Source of the DNA: Planctomycetota bacterium
GTDB lineage: Bacteria; Planctomycetota; UBA1135; UBA2386
Direction: 5' to 3'
DNA length: 56,667 nucleotides
Assembly (NCBI GenBank): GCA_947444055.1
Contig: CANEYR010000018.1
Coordinates: 1 to 56,667 of the forward strand
Positions 7,094 to 15,176 of this stretch are shown one piece after another (the stretch's first letter is position 1; the number at the start of each line of letters is the position of its first letter). Under the pieces are notes generated by a model, which saw only the letters and a list, made by a program, of their open reading frames with translations, had not been told where the DNA came from and made no database searches. A program made the translations under genes and the position numbers.

Positions 7094-8914
7094 TCACTGC
7101 TTCTTCTTGGTGACCGTCCACGATTCGCCTGGCGCCAGCAACACCGACGGGATCGGCAACAGCGCCCGCTGAACCAAGTGCATCGACTCGAGCGACAAGC
7201 GCTCGACTTCGTGATTGCTCTGGCACAGGAACGTGTCGTCGACGATCACCATGTCCGGGCCGACCTTGCGCACGATCTCGATCAGAGCCGGGTTGCGCGG
7301 CGACACGATCGCCAAGTCGATGCCGCCGCTGTCGATCTCGGTGGGCAACATGTCGGGCCCCACGAACAACAGACTCGGCCCCTTCGGCACGTCGACCCGG
7401 TACGAACAACTCCACGTCACCGCCCCATTCGCCAGCTTGTGGCCAATGGTGTGAATCTTGGCGCCGGTGCCGCTGCCGTACGCCTTGCCCGGTTCGATCA
7501 GCGTCATTGACTCCATGGGCACCATCGGCAGATGGAACGCGATGTGGGTGAACACCGGTCGCGGCGGCTCCGCGAAGTACATGCGCAGCAACAATTGGTC
7601 GTTCCGTCGCACCATCTCGATGGGCTGCGTCAACACACAAAACTCGATGCCGCCTAGCAAGAACTCGGCCGCATCGGCGCCCGTCGCATCCACTGCAAAG
7701 TTGCGCAGTGCCGAGCGCACGAGCCAGCCGCCCATCGGCAAGCGAAACACCCGCACGGAGCCTTCAGGCACCGGGTCTTCCGCCGCCTTCGAAACGGCTT
7801 TCATTCGTTGCTGCCAAAAGAGTGGCAGACCACGCGCGGCGATGCCCGCGACCTCGCGCACCATGCGCCGGTGAATGCGTTGGTGCAGTTCCAAGAAATC
7901 AACGCGCGGCATGCGGGCGCAATGGCTGTCGATCTCCTCAAGCACCGCGACGCGCTTGACGCCGCCGCACTCGGACGGCGCACCCTTGCCAGTGAATGCG
8001 ACTGGCGGTGACGCCAGCAGGTTGGCCGTCAGCGCTTGCCAGTATTCGTCCCCCGGCAGGGCCGCGACAGCCACGCCAGGCTTCGGTGGAAAGCTTGGCA
8101 CGGCTCCCTGCAACGCCGCCACATCGGCGACGAGCATCAAGCTGCCAAGCAGGCCGGGGTCGACGATGTTGTTGCAGCCAAAGGTCAGTCCGGCGCGGGT
8201 CTGCGCCATGCCGTCGGTGCTCTCATCGAAGTCGTTGACGACGATCTGCACATCCACCACGAGGCCTGGCTTCACTTGCCGACCGATCGGCAGGATCTCC
8301 GTCCATGGAATGCGCGCCTCGTAGGTCGTGATGCCATGTTCTTTGTCATGAAGGACGACGACGCGCGCCGTCGCCGCATCGAGCGAACGGGCGGTGCCGC
8401 GCATGCGATCCCATTGCACCACCTCGCGACTGTTCTCGTCCGCCAACCAAAACTCGCGGTCTTCACGCCGCCCCGGGTCAACACCGGTCGCACGAGTGTC
8501 GCGATCGGGATCGAAGGTCAGAACCACCGAATCCGCCGCGGGAATTTCTGTCAGCTGCAACGTCTTGGCGTCGAGCGCGCGATGCCATTCGTCCTTCACG
8601 GCGCAACCGATGTAGAGCGCCGTCTCATCCCACAATAAGAAGGCCTGTGCACTGAGGTCGTTCGGGCCGCGCCACGCATTCTGCGCCGTGCCCGACAACT
8701 GCCGGCGGTCGTCGAGTCGCACGGCAGGCAACTCCATCCAATCCGACAGCGACCCATCAATCGCGATCTCCTTGCTGTTGCGTGGCAACACGACAAGTTG
8801 TGGCAACAACATCGGCTCCGGCTTGGCTGCCGGCGGCTGGTTCTGACCAAACGCAGGGACGGCCGCCACGGCGAGCGCCGCGAGAACAGACTTGGTGGTG
8901 CGCTTCAACTGCAC
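7094..8914 (-). CDS. Exported protein with CBM9-like carbohydrate-binding domain
   Basis: GTG at 8914, preceded by GGAGGA four bases away, opens a signal peptide (KSVLAALAVAAVPAFGQ). Residues about 40-250 resemble the CBM9-like domain of secreted glycan- or heme-associated proteins: IAIDGSLSDWMELPAV, a run with ALYIGCAVKDEWH, SVVLTFDPDRDTRAT and the TYEARIPWTEILP motif. The remaining 350 residues include long helical and beta segments (FHLPMVPMESMTLI, GPSLLFVGPDMLP) that I do not recognise. 606 aa. Its start lies inside the upstream CPBP gene, so it is translationally coupled as the last gene of the lysC operon. Ligand unknown. Confidence 0.8.
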   Translation of the reverse strand: MQLKRTTKSVLAALAVAAVPAFGQNQPPAAKPEPMLLPQLVVLPRNSKEIAIDGSLSDWMELPAVRLDDRRQLSGTAQNAWRGPNDLSAQAFLLWDETALYIGCAVKDEWHRALDAKTLQLTEIPAADSVVLTFDPDRDTRATGVDPGRREDREFWLADENSREVVQWDRMRGTARSLDAATARVVVLHDKEHGITTYEARIPWTEILPIGRQVKPGLVVDVQIVVNDFDESTDGMAQTRAGLTFGCNNIVDPGLLGSLMLVADVAALQGAVPSFPPKPGVAVAALPGDEYWQALTANLLASPPVAFTGKGAPSECGGVKRVAVLEEIDSHCARMPRVDFLELHQRIHRRMVREVAGIAARGLPLFWQQRMKAVSKAAEDPVPEGSVRVFRLPMGGWLVRSALRNFAVDATGADAAEFLLGGIEFCVLTQPIEMVRRNDQLLLRMYFAEPPRPVFTHIAFHLPMVPMESMTLIEPGKAYGSGTGAKIHTIGHKLANGAVTWSCSYRVDVPKGPSLLFVGPDMLPTEIDSGGIDLAIVSPRNPALIEIVRKVGPDMVIVDDTFLCQSNHEVERLSLESMHLVQRALLPIPSVLLAPGESWTVTKKKQ

Positions 8915-9471
8915 TGGATCCTCCGCAAATTGAGATAGTTCATGACAGCACTGGCCGTCGTCGAGCCGAGCAGACCAAAGCCCTGCTGCACGATCAGGCT
9001 GAGGGCCAGCGCGTGCAGCAAGGAGACGGGTATCCATCGCCAGCCGGCTAGGTAGCTATTCACGAGAACGGCCACGGCAACCGATCCGGTCACTCCGAAT
9101 GCATCTTGAGCGGCCAGTCGGAAGAACAACTCCTCAGCAATGGCGCCGACGGTCACGAACAGAATGGCCGCCATCTCGCCAGAGGCTTGGAACGACCGCT
9201 TGGCCACCGCTTCGAGTTCGCGCATGCGCGCCACGCGAGGATTGACGATCGCCAGCGCGCAGGCACCCAACCAGCCGACGCCAAGGCCGATTGCCGACGC
9301 CAGCCAAGGGCCGTGGGTGCCGACCGCCGCCGGCGGCAGCGCTTCCATGCGGTCGCGCAACCAAAGCCACAGCAGGGCCACCAGCATCATCACCCCGTAG
9401 AGAATCGTGCCGGCAGCCAGCAGGAAGCGCGACTCCGGTGGCGTGGCCGGCTGGTCGTCCGGCGCGTTCAT
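8905..9471 (-). CDS. CPBP-family intramembrane protein, motifs partly degenerate
   Basis: A 188-aa protein with four or five hydrophobic segments and the CPBP (CAAX protease and bacteriocin-processing) motif 1, AEELFFR, with Glu113-Glu114 and Arg118. The expected FxxxH second motif is replaced (NSYLAGWRW), and only one further His (LLHALAL) is seen, so proteolytic activity is doubtful. The ATG at 9471 overlaps the signal-peptidase stop (ATGA). In this operon it may help process or anchor the exported product encoded next; that is inference. Confidence 0.8.
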   Translation of the reverse strand: MNAPDDQPATPPESRFLLAAGTILYGVMMLVALLWLWLRDRMEALPPAAVGTHGPWLASAIGLGVGWLGACALAIVNPRVARMRELEAVAKRSFQASGEMAAILFVTVGAIAEELFFRLAAQDAFGVTGSVAVAVLVNSYLAGWRWIPVSLLHALALSLIVQQGFGLLGSTTASAVMNYLNLRRIQCS

Positions 9472-10733
9472 GGGCGCACCCATCGCGAACGCGGCCACGG
9501 TCCGAGCACGCAGCAAGGCACCCCCAAAAACGTCGTCGCGGCGACCGCGCCGAAATGGCGGCTGTCGCGACTGTCGAAGGCGCTGTCACCAAGCAAGAAC
9601 CACTCGTCGGGGCGCACGAAGCGCGGCCAGGTGCCAGCCTGCCCAGGCAACCCAATGATCGATTCGCGCCAGGCGAAGACGTCGTGAAGCACGCGCCAGC
9701 CAGTCACGATCAAGGTCGCCGCATCGGCGGTCGCGACCACGCCAACGTAGGCCAGCGTGCGCGCGCCCACTGGCAGACCACCGCCGCGATCCACCCACTC
9801 CGGACGGCGCGGCACCACAAACAACTGCTCTCGCTCGCCATCCAGACAAAAGAACGCGCGGTCATCGAGCAGCCCGAACTCGAGCTGCTGCGCCCGTTCA
9901 CCGTTTGGCAACGTCGTCGCCGCCACCTCGACGCCATCGCGCCACAAGACGACGCGACCAGTGCTGGGCTGCCAATGGAACGTCAACGCTTCGCCGCGCG
10001 TCTCGATCGTCGCCAGCACGTCGCCACCCACGGCCGCGAGATCCAGTTCCATGCTGACATCGGTGACCGCCGCATCGCGGCCAGCTTCGATGCGCCCACC
10101 GGCCGCATCCATGAAGGTCGCGTCGACCGGCTTCCTGGTGCCAAAGAACCCTGCCGGCAGCAGGCGGTCCTGCCCGCTGCGACGACGGGCGGCTCGCGAT
10201 GCCGACGTGAACAGTGTGCGCGCATCGACCAGGCTCGACATCGCCGGCAGCGAGAACCCACCGGCCGTCGCCACGAGACTGTGGGTGTCGAGCCGTTCGT
10301 CGTCGTTCCCAGGCGCCGTGCCCTGACTCCACAAGACTCGCTGCCCACGCGCTTGCAGCGGGTCCTTCTGCTCGCGCTGCATGCGTTGCTCGTCAGGCCC
10401 AAGCCACACATCGCCCTGGCGAATGTCGATCCAACAGGCGTCGCGATCGTCACCGCGGGCGGCGATGCGCTTCACCATCTGCTGGCCCGGTTCGCTCGGG
10501 TGCTGCACGACGACGAGGTCGCGCCGCCGTTGGGAACCTGCTGACGCGCACTTGCTGACGAAGACGATGTCGCCGTGCTCTGGGTGGCCGTGAAACACCG
10601 GTTCCATGCTGCCGGTCGGAACCAAGTACCGATCGCCGATCCACCGGCGCAGCACCTGCACGCAAAGCACCGCAATGGCGGCCACGAGGGCGGCGTCGCG
10701 CAGCATGGCCGTGGCGAGGCGAGGTCGGCGCAT
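9468..10733 (-). CDS. Signal peptidase I-like protease with a large insertion
   Basis: S26 signal peptidase: one N-terminal membrane segment (residues 12-30), catalytic Ser42 in VPTGSMEP, general-base Lys88 in QQMVKRI, and box E GDSAFDSRDSRHFG at residues 382-395. Between Lys88 and box E lie almost 300 residues, against roughly 60-150 in typical LepB. The insertion contains a concanavalin-like beta-rich stretch (MELDLAAVGGDVLATIETRGE, then VVLWRDGVEVAATTLPNGE), so it may be a ligand-binding beta domain in the extracytoplasmic part. ATG at 10733 overlaps the lysC TGA by one base; a GTG lies just before it. Possibly a specialised second signal peptidase rather than the housekeeping enzyme. Confidence 0.88.
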   Translation of the reverse strand: MRRPRLATAMLRDAALVAAIAVLCVQVLRRWIGDRYLVPTGSMEPVFHGHPEHGDIVFVSKCASAGSQRRRDLVVVQHPSEPGQQMVKRIAARGDDRDACWIDIRQGDVWLGPDEQRMQREQKDPLQARGQRVLWSQGTAPGNDDERLDTHSLVATAGGFSLPAMSSLVDARTLFTSASRAARRRSGQDRLLPAGFFGTRKPVDATFMDAAGGRIEAGRDAAVTDVSMELDLAAVGGDVLATIETRGEALTFHWQPSTGRVVLWRDGVEVAATTLPNGERAQQLEFGLLDDRAFFCLDGEREQLFVVPRRPEWVDRGGGLPVGARTLAYVGVVATADAATLIVTGWRVLHDVFAWRESIIGLPGQAGTWPRFVRPDEWFLLGDSAFDSRDSRHFGAVAATTFLGVPCCVLGPWPRSRWVRP

Positions 10734-12070
10734 CACGAGCCTGCCGGAAAGAAGCGCGCGTGCAGCCAGCCCACCGTCTTGGCCAAGTCGCTCGCGCTCA
10801 CCACAAACGAGACGGTGCTGGCCAACGCTCCTTGCCCAGCGCAGCGCACACAGATGCCTGCCGCCGCCAGCGTCGCCAACACGTCCGCCGCCCCGCGCGA
10901 AGCCAGCGCCTGCGGATCCCCGACGACACCCACCACCGCTTGCTCGCGTTCGATCTGCACTTCCCCAAGTGTGGCGAGGCGCGCCAGCACATCCGCCAGC
11001 AACGTGGTTTCGATCGCGAACGTCACCGCCGCTGCCGCCACCGCCACCGGCCCCACATCACATTGGGCCGCCGCCAATTCACCGAACACGCGCGCCAAAA
11101 AACTGTGTTGGCTGACCAGCCGCGACGACGTCACGGTCACGAGCGCCATGCCGGCGCGATGTGCGATCGCTCGCACCGGGGGCCGCGATGCTGGCACCGC
11201 GGCTTCGATCGTGGTGCCGACGGCGCGTGGGTCGAGGGTGCTGCGCACGCGCAATGCAATGCCGCGCTGCATCGCTGGCACCATCGCCGCTGGATGCAGC
11301 ACCTTGCTGCCAAACGACGCCAGCTCGCAGGCCTCAGCAAAGCTCATGCTGCGAATCGGCAAGGCGCCGGGAACCAACCGCGGATCGGCCGTGCGAACGC
11401 CGTCGACGTCCTTCCAGATTTGGATCTCCTCCGCGGCCACGGCGACGCCGATCAGCGCCGCCGAGAAGTCACTGCCGTTACGACCCAGCGTGGTGATGTT
11501 GCCCTGTTCGTCCGCCCCGAGAAACCCGGTGACGACGGGCACGCCTTCAACCGTCGCCAGGAACGCCGCGATGCGGCCATCGTCCGGCAGGGGACGCGCA
11601 CGGCCAAACATGCTGTCGGTGCGCAGCCCCGCGGTGAACGCGTCGACCGCCGTCGCCGCCATGCCTTCGTGCCGCATGGCCGCGGCCACCGTGCGAGCAC
11701 TGCAGCGTTCGCCAAAGCTCGCCATCAAGTCGATGGCCTTCGCACTGGCGGCACCGACCAACCGCAGGCCGCGCGCCAGATCGGCGAGCTCGCCGAGCAG
11801 CGCGTCCAGCAAGTCCGTAGACAACCCCAGATCACGCAGAATGCCGCGATGGCGATCGGCGATCGGGCCCACGTCGACCTCGCCGCTCTCGGCGGTCTTG
11901 GCGAGCGCCAACAGCGCATCGGTGACCCCCGCATGAGCCGACACCACGACCACCGGCCGCCGGTTGCCATGCTCGCGAACGATCTGCACGACCTGACGGA
12001 TCGACCTCGCATCGCCAACCGAGGTGCCGCCAAACTTCATCACGATCACGCGCGGATCATGACGGCACAT
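10733..12070 (-). CDS. lysC: Aspartate kinase
   Basis: Phosphorylates aspartate, the entry step to lysine, threonine and methionine. Seen: VMKFGGTSVGDARS near the N-terminus, FGERCSARTVAAAM, TLGRNGSDFSAALIG, IWKDVDGVRTADPR and a FGSKVLHPAA motif, then two ACT-like regulatory domains. 445 aa, normal for monofunctional enzymes. Start set at ATG 12070, just before the conserved first strand; the open frame continues upstream across the divergent gene's start. Heads an overlapping run lysC, signal peptidase, CPBP protein, CBM9-like protein, an unexpected partnership of metabolic and envelope genes. Confidence 0.95.
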   Translation of the reverse strand: MCRHDPRVIVMKFGGTSVGDARSIRQVVQIVREHGNRRPVVVVSAHAGVTDALLALAKTAESGEVDVGPIADRHRGILRDLGLSTDLLDALLGELADLARGLRLVGAASAKAIDLMASFGERCSARTVAAAMRHEGMAATAVDAFTAGLRTDSMFGRARPLPDDGRIAAFLATVEGVPVVTGFLGADEQGNITTLGRNGSDFSAALIGVAVAAEEIQIWKDVDGVRTADPRLVPGALPIRSMSFAEACELASFGSKVLHPAAMVPAMQRGIALRVRSTLDPRAVGTTIEAAVPASRPPVRAIAHRAGMALVTVTSSRLVSQHSFLARVFGELAAAQCDVGPVAVAAAAVTFAIETTLLADVLARLATLGEVQIEREQAVVGVVGDPQALASRGAADVLATLAAAGICVRCAGQGALASTVSFVVSASDLAKTVGWLHARFFPAGS

Positions 12071-12135
12071 CACCCAGTCAGGAAGCCACGGTTCCCCATC
12101 TTCGCGCTGGCCACACCACGGCATACTCGCGACCC

Positions 12136-13356
12136 ATGACGCGCATCGCGGACCTCATCCACGACTGGAACGTGACCGCCGGCACGTTCCGCCCCGCCCG
12201 CCCCCTGCAGTTTGACGACGAGACGCTGCGCGATGGCCTGCAGTCGCCCGCCGTCAGTGACCCGGGGCTCGAACAGAAACTGGATCTGCTCGAACGCATG
12301 GACCGCCTCGGCATCCAAACCGCCAACCTCGGCTTGCCGGGCGCTGGCGGTCGGCCGCGCGAAGACATCCTCAAGCTCGCTCAGCACATCGCGAAGAACC
12401 GCTTGCGCATCGGCGCCAACGTCGCCTGCCGCACGGTGGTCAGCGACATCGAGCCCGTGGTCGAGATGTCGCAGAAGGCCGGCATGCCGATCGAGGTCTG
12501 TGCGTTCATCGGCAGCAGCTACATCCGCCAATACGCCGAGGATTGGACGCTCGAACGCATGCTGCAGAACACGCGCGACGCCCTGTCGTTCGCCAAGCAG
12601 CACAACCTGCCGGTCATGTATGTGACCGAAGACACGACCCGGGCCCGGCCCGACACCATCAAGGCGCTGTACACCGCGGCGATCGAACTCGGCGCCCGGC
12701 GGCTCTGCGTCTGCGACACCGTTGGCCACGCCACCCCGCAAGGCACGCGCGCCGTCGTTCGCTTCGTGCGCGAACTGGCCGACCAGCACGACAAGTCTCT
12801 CGGCGTCGACTGGCATGGTCACCGCGACCGTGATCTCGGCATCGCCAACTGCCTCGCCGCGATCGAGGCCGGGGCCGATCGGGTGCATGGCACGGCGCTC
12901 GGTGTCGGCGAACGCGCCGGCAACGCGCCGATGGATCTGCTGCTGGTCAATTGCCGACTGATGGGCTGGATCGACAACGACCTGCGCAGCCTTCCCGAGT
13001 ATGTCGCCGCCGCCGCCAAGGCCCTGGCGGTCGAGATCCCGCACAACTATCCAGTGCTCGGCACCGACGCCTTCGAAACCGGCACCGGTGTGCACGCGGC
13101 CGCCGTCATCAAGGCCTTCAAGAAGGGCGATGTCGAGCTCGCCGACTCGGTCTACTCCGGTGTGCCCGCCAACATGGTCGGGCTGCAGCAGCGCATCGCG
13201 GTTGGCCCGATGGCGGGCAAGTCCAACGCGGCTTTTGTCCTGGAACGACTCGGCATCGAGCCGACCGACGACTGCGTGCAACGCGTCCTTGCCGTCGGCA
13301 AGTCGAGCAAGCGCCTGCTGACGGACAGCGAAGTTCGGGCCGCCGCTAAGGGATGA
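12136..13356 (+). CDS. 2-isopropylmalate/homocitrate synthase family enzyme
   Basis: A Claisen-condensing DRE-TIM enzyme of the LeuA/NifV/CimA group. Seen: DDETLRDGLQSP metal-binding start, the TIM-barrel HGHRDRDLG motif with two metal His, and GTALGVGERAGNAPMD, the family signature. At 406 aa it lacks the C-terminal leucine-binding regulatory domain of full LeuA, so it may be a feedback-insensitive isopropylmalate synthase, homocitrate synthase or re-type citrate synthase. HNYPVLGTDAFETGTGVHAAA is the conserved subdomain-I region. Substrate is not determined. Starts 65 nt from the divergent lysC start. Confidence 0.88.
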   Translation: MTRIADLIHDWNVTAGTFRPARPLQFDDETLRDGLQSPAVSDPGLEQKLDLLERMDRLGIQTANLGLPGAGGRPREDILKLAQHIAKNRLRIGANVACRTVVSDIEPVVEMSQKAGMPIEVCAFIGSSYIRQYAEDWTLERMLQNTRDALSFAKQHNLPVMYVTEDTTRARPDTIKALYTAAIELGARRLCVCDTVGHATPQGTRAVVRFVRELADQHDKSLGVDWHGHRDRDLGIANCLAAIEAGADRVHGTALGVGERAGNAPMDLLLVNCRLMGWIDNDLRSLPEYVAAAAKALAVEIPHNYPVLGTDAFETGTGVHAAAVIKAFKKGDVELADSVYSGVPANMVGLQQRIAVGPMAGKSNAAFVLERLGIEPTDDCVQRVLAVGKSSKRLLTDSEVRAAAKG

Positions 13357-13422
13357 CCCGCGCTTCGGCCATCAAGTTCGCTCTTCATCAAGCCGATTCA
13401 TGCCCGGGACGACCGGAGAAGC

Positions 13423-13785
13423 ATGGAACAAGTCTTAGACATGAGTGTGATGGAAGAGTTGCTGTCGTTCGCGGACGACGGCGACCCCGAACTGGTGATC
13501 GACTTGATCCAGATGTTCCTGGAAGACGGCCCGAGCAAGGTTGCCGCCGTCACCGAAGGCCTCTCGGCGGGTGACTTCGACAAGGCCGAACGCGCCGCCC
13601 ACTCCCTCAAGGGTTCGTCGGGCAACCTCGGCGCGCGCCTGCTGCAGAATGCCTGCGAAGAGATGCAGGTGGCGACCCGCTACCACAAGCTTGAGGAGTC
13701 GCGGCGGCTAGCGCCCCAGCTCACCCAGCGGTTCGTCGAAGCCGAACTCGCCCTGCGCAAGTTGCTCGCGACCTACAAGGGCTGA
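13423..13785 (+). CDS. Histidine phosphotransfer (Hpt) domain protein
   Basis: A stand-alone 120-aa four-helix Hpt protein. His60 in AHSLKGSSGNLG is the phosphoacceptor, followed by the expected helix. Preceded by GGAGAAGC next to the ATG. Such proteins relay phosphate between a hybrid histidine kinase and a response regulator. No kinase or receiver gene lies next to it in this window, so the partner is elsewhere. 66 nt downstream of the isopropylmalate-synthase-like gene, possibly cotranscribed. Confidence 0.93.
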   Translation: MEQVLDMSVMEELLSFADDGDPELVIDLIQMFLEDGPSKVAAVTEGLSAGDFDKAERAAHSLKGSSGNLGARLLQNACEEMQVATRYHKLEESRRLAPQLTQRFVEAELALRKLLATYKG

Positions 13786-13797
13786 CCGAAGGCTGCG

Positions 13798-14103
13798 TCA
13801 GCTCGCGGCGTCGATCGTCCGGCTGGCCTTCTTGGCAGCCGTCTTCTTCGATGGCGCGCGCTTCGACGGCGGTGGGCCGATCTCAAGCGGCCTGACATCC
13901 AGGTGCGTCGGCTCCTCGGCGCTGTGCATGTTCACCATGCCAAGCGGCGACTCTGCCGGCTCCCAGTTGGCTGCCTGATCGCGGTAGATGCAGCGGTGGC
14001 ACTTGTGATAGAGCGCGACTTGACGAGCCAAGCAGACGTCGACGCCGATGCGGTGCGTGATCAGGGGGGACGCGGAGCCCTCGACGGACGGACAGAGTCT
14101 CAT
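13798..14103 (-). CDS. Small Cys-containing hypothetical protein with Lys-rich tail
   Basis: A 101-aa protein of unknown function. The centre carries CLARQVALYHKCHRCIYRDQ, with a Cys-x2-Cys pair plus an upstream Cys and His residues, which may bind zinc. The C-terminal 25 residues are Lys/Ala/Pro-rich (SKKTAAKKAS), like the basic tails of nucleic-acid-binding proteins. Convergent with the Hpt gene, 12 nt apart. The Cys-His cluster argues for a real gene; function is not assigned. Confidence 0.65.
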   Translation of the reverse strand: MRLCPSVEGSASPLITHRIGVDVCLARQVALYHKCHRCIYRDQAANWEPAESPLGMVNMHSAEEPTHLDVRPLEIGPPPSKRAPSKKTAAKKASRTIDAAS

Positions 14104-14183
14104 GACTTGGTCTAAGGCAGTTCGGTGCTAGCCCGGCCGCGGCCGGAGAAGGGGGGAACAGTAGGCGTCCGGCCGGACCCCGG

Positions 14184-15017
14184 TCAACGACGGGTTCCGC
14201 CGACGTGCTGCCCCCAAAGACTTCGGCAAACCGCCACCGCGGTCGGTGCCTGATGGCTCGAGCGCGACAGTTCGAAGCACACTGGGCCACCGTAACCAGC
14301 CTTCTTGAGTGCCGTTAGAACACCTGCGAAGTCGACGTCACCGGCGCCTGGCAGCAGGTGGTCGTGCTCTCCGCGTCGCATGTCCTCGAGGTGAACCTGG
14401 CGCAGGAAGGGGCCGGCGGCGGCGATCACGGTGGTCGGTTCGCCTTCCCACACGGCGTAAAGGTGGCCGATGTCGAGGGTCAGATCGGGAGCCTCTTTTC
14501 CCAGCTCTTGCCGAACGGTGAGCCAGTCGGCGAAGGTCTCGACGGCCATTCCTGGTTCTGGTTCGAGCGACGGCACTAGGCCTGCGGCGCGCACGAGGGC
14601 GGTGGTCTGGCGAATGCCGTCCAGCAGACGGTCGCGGCTGTCCGGGCCAGGTGAGCGGTCGATGCCGGCCCAGAAGGAGAGGACCTGGGCGCCAAGGCGC
14701 GCGCCCATGGCGGCGGTGCGGCGGGTGTAGTCGAAGCGGCGCTGACGCGCGGCCGAGTCGCGCGTCATCAGGGTGGGTTCGTGCTTTTGCGTGGGGTCGA
14801 GAAGGAAGCGGGCGCCGGTCTCCATGACCGGGTGCAGGCGGCGGGTGCGCAGGTGCTGGGCGAGGTCGTCGAGGTCGCGGTCGGTGGTGTGGGCGGGATC
14901 GAGGTGGCAGGTGTCTGGGGTGATGGCGACCGCTTCGAAGCCGTGGGCGACCAGGAGGTCGAGGGCGTCGGGCAGGCGGTGGTTCTGCAGGCTGTTGGTT
15001 TGGTAGCCGAGGAGCAT
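14184..15017 (-). CDS. Sugar phosphate isomerase/epimerase-like TIM-barrel protein
   Basis: A 277-aa AP-endonuclease-2/xylose-isomerase-like TIM barrel. Seen: GYQTNSLQNH at the start, SLEPEPGMAVET supplying a metal Glu, LTLDIGHLYAVWEG with a metal Asp-x2-His, QVHLEDMRRGEHDHLLPGAGDVDF and CFELSRSSHQ with the last Glu. These are the expected divalent-metal ligands, so an enzyme acting on a sugar or inositol-like substrate is likely. The exact reaction cannot be read from sequence. No sugar-catabolism genes are adjacent. Confidence 0.83.
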   Translation of the reverse strand: MLLGYQTNSLQNHRLPDALDLLVAHGFEAVAITPDTCHLDPAHTTDRDLDDLAQHLRTRRLHPVMETGARFLLDPTQKHEPTLMTRDSAARQRRFDYTRRTAAMGARLGAQVLSFWAGIDRSPGPDSRDRLLDGIRQTTALVRAAGLVPSLEPEPGMAVETFADWLTVRQELGKEAPDLTLDIGHLYAVWEGEPTTVIAAAGPFLRQVHLEDMRRGEHDHLLPGAGDVDFAGVLTALKKAGYGGPVCFELSRSSHQAPTAVAVCRSLWGQHVGGTRR

Positions 15018-15176
15018 TCTGGTCGGATGGGGTCGGGTGGCGTTTTACCACGCGTCAGGCGTGCGCTCGTCGAGTTGCTTGGTTGCTTGCTTGGTTGGAG
15101 AGTGGACCCTGGCCAAGTTCGTGTTGGCGCGCCCGTTCCTCAGCAGAACGTCAACCCCACGCGAACGTCTTCTCAC

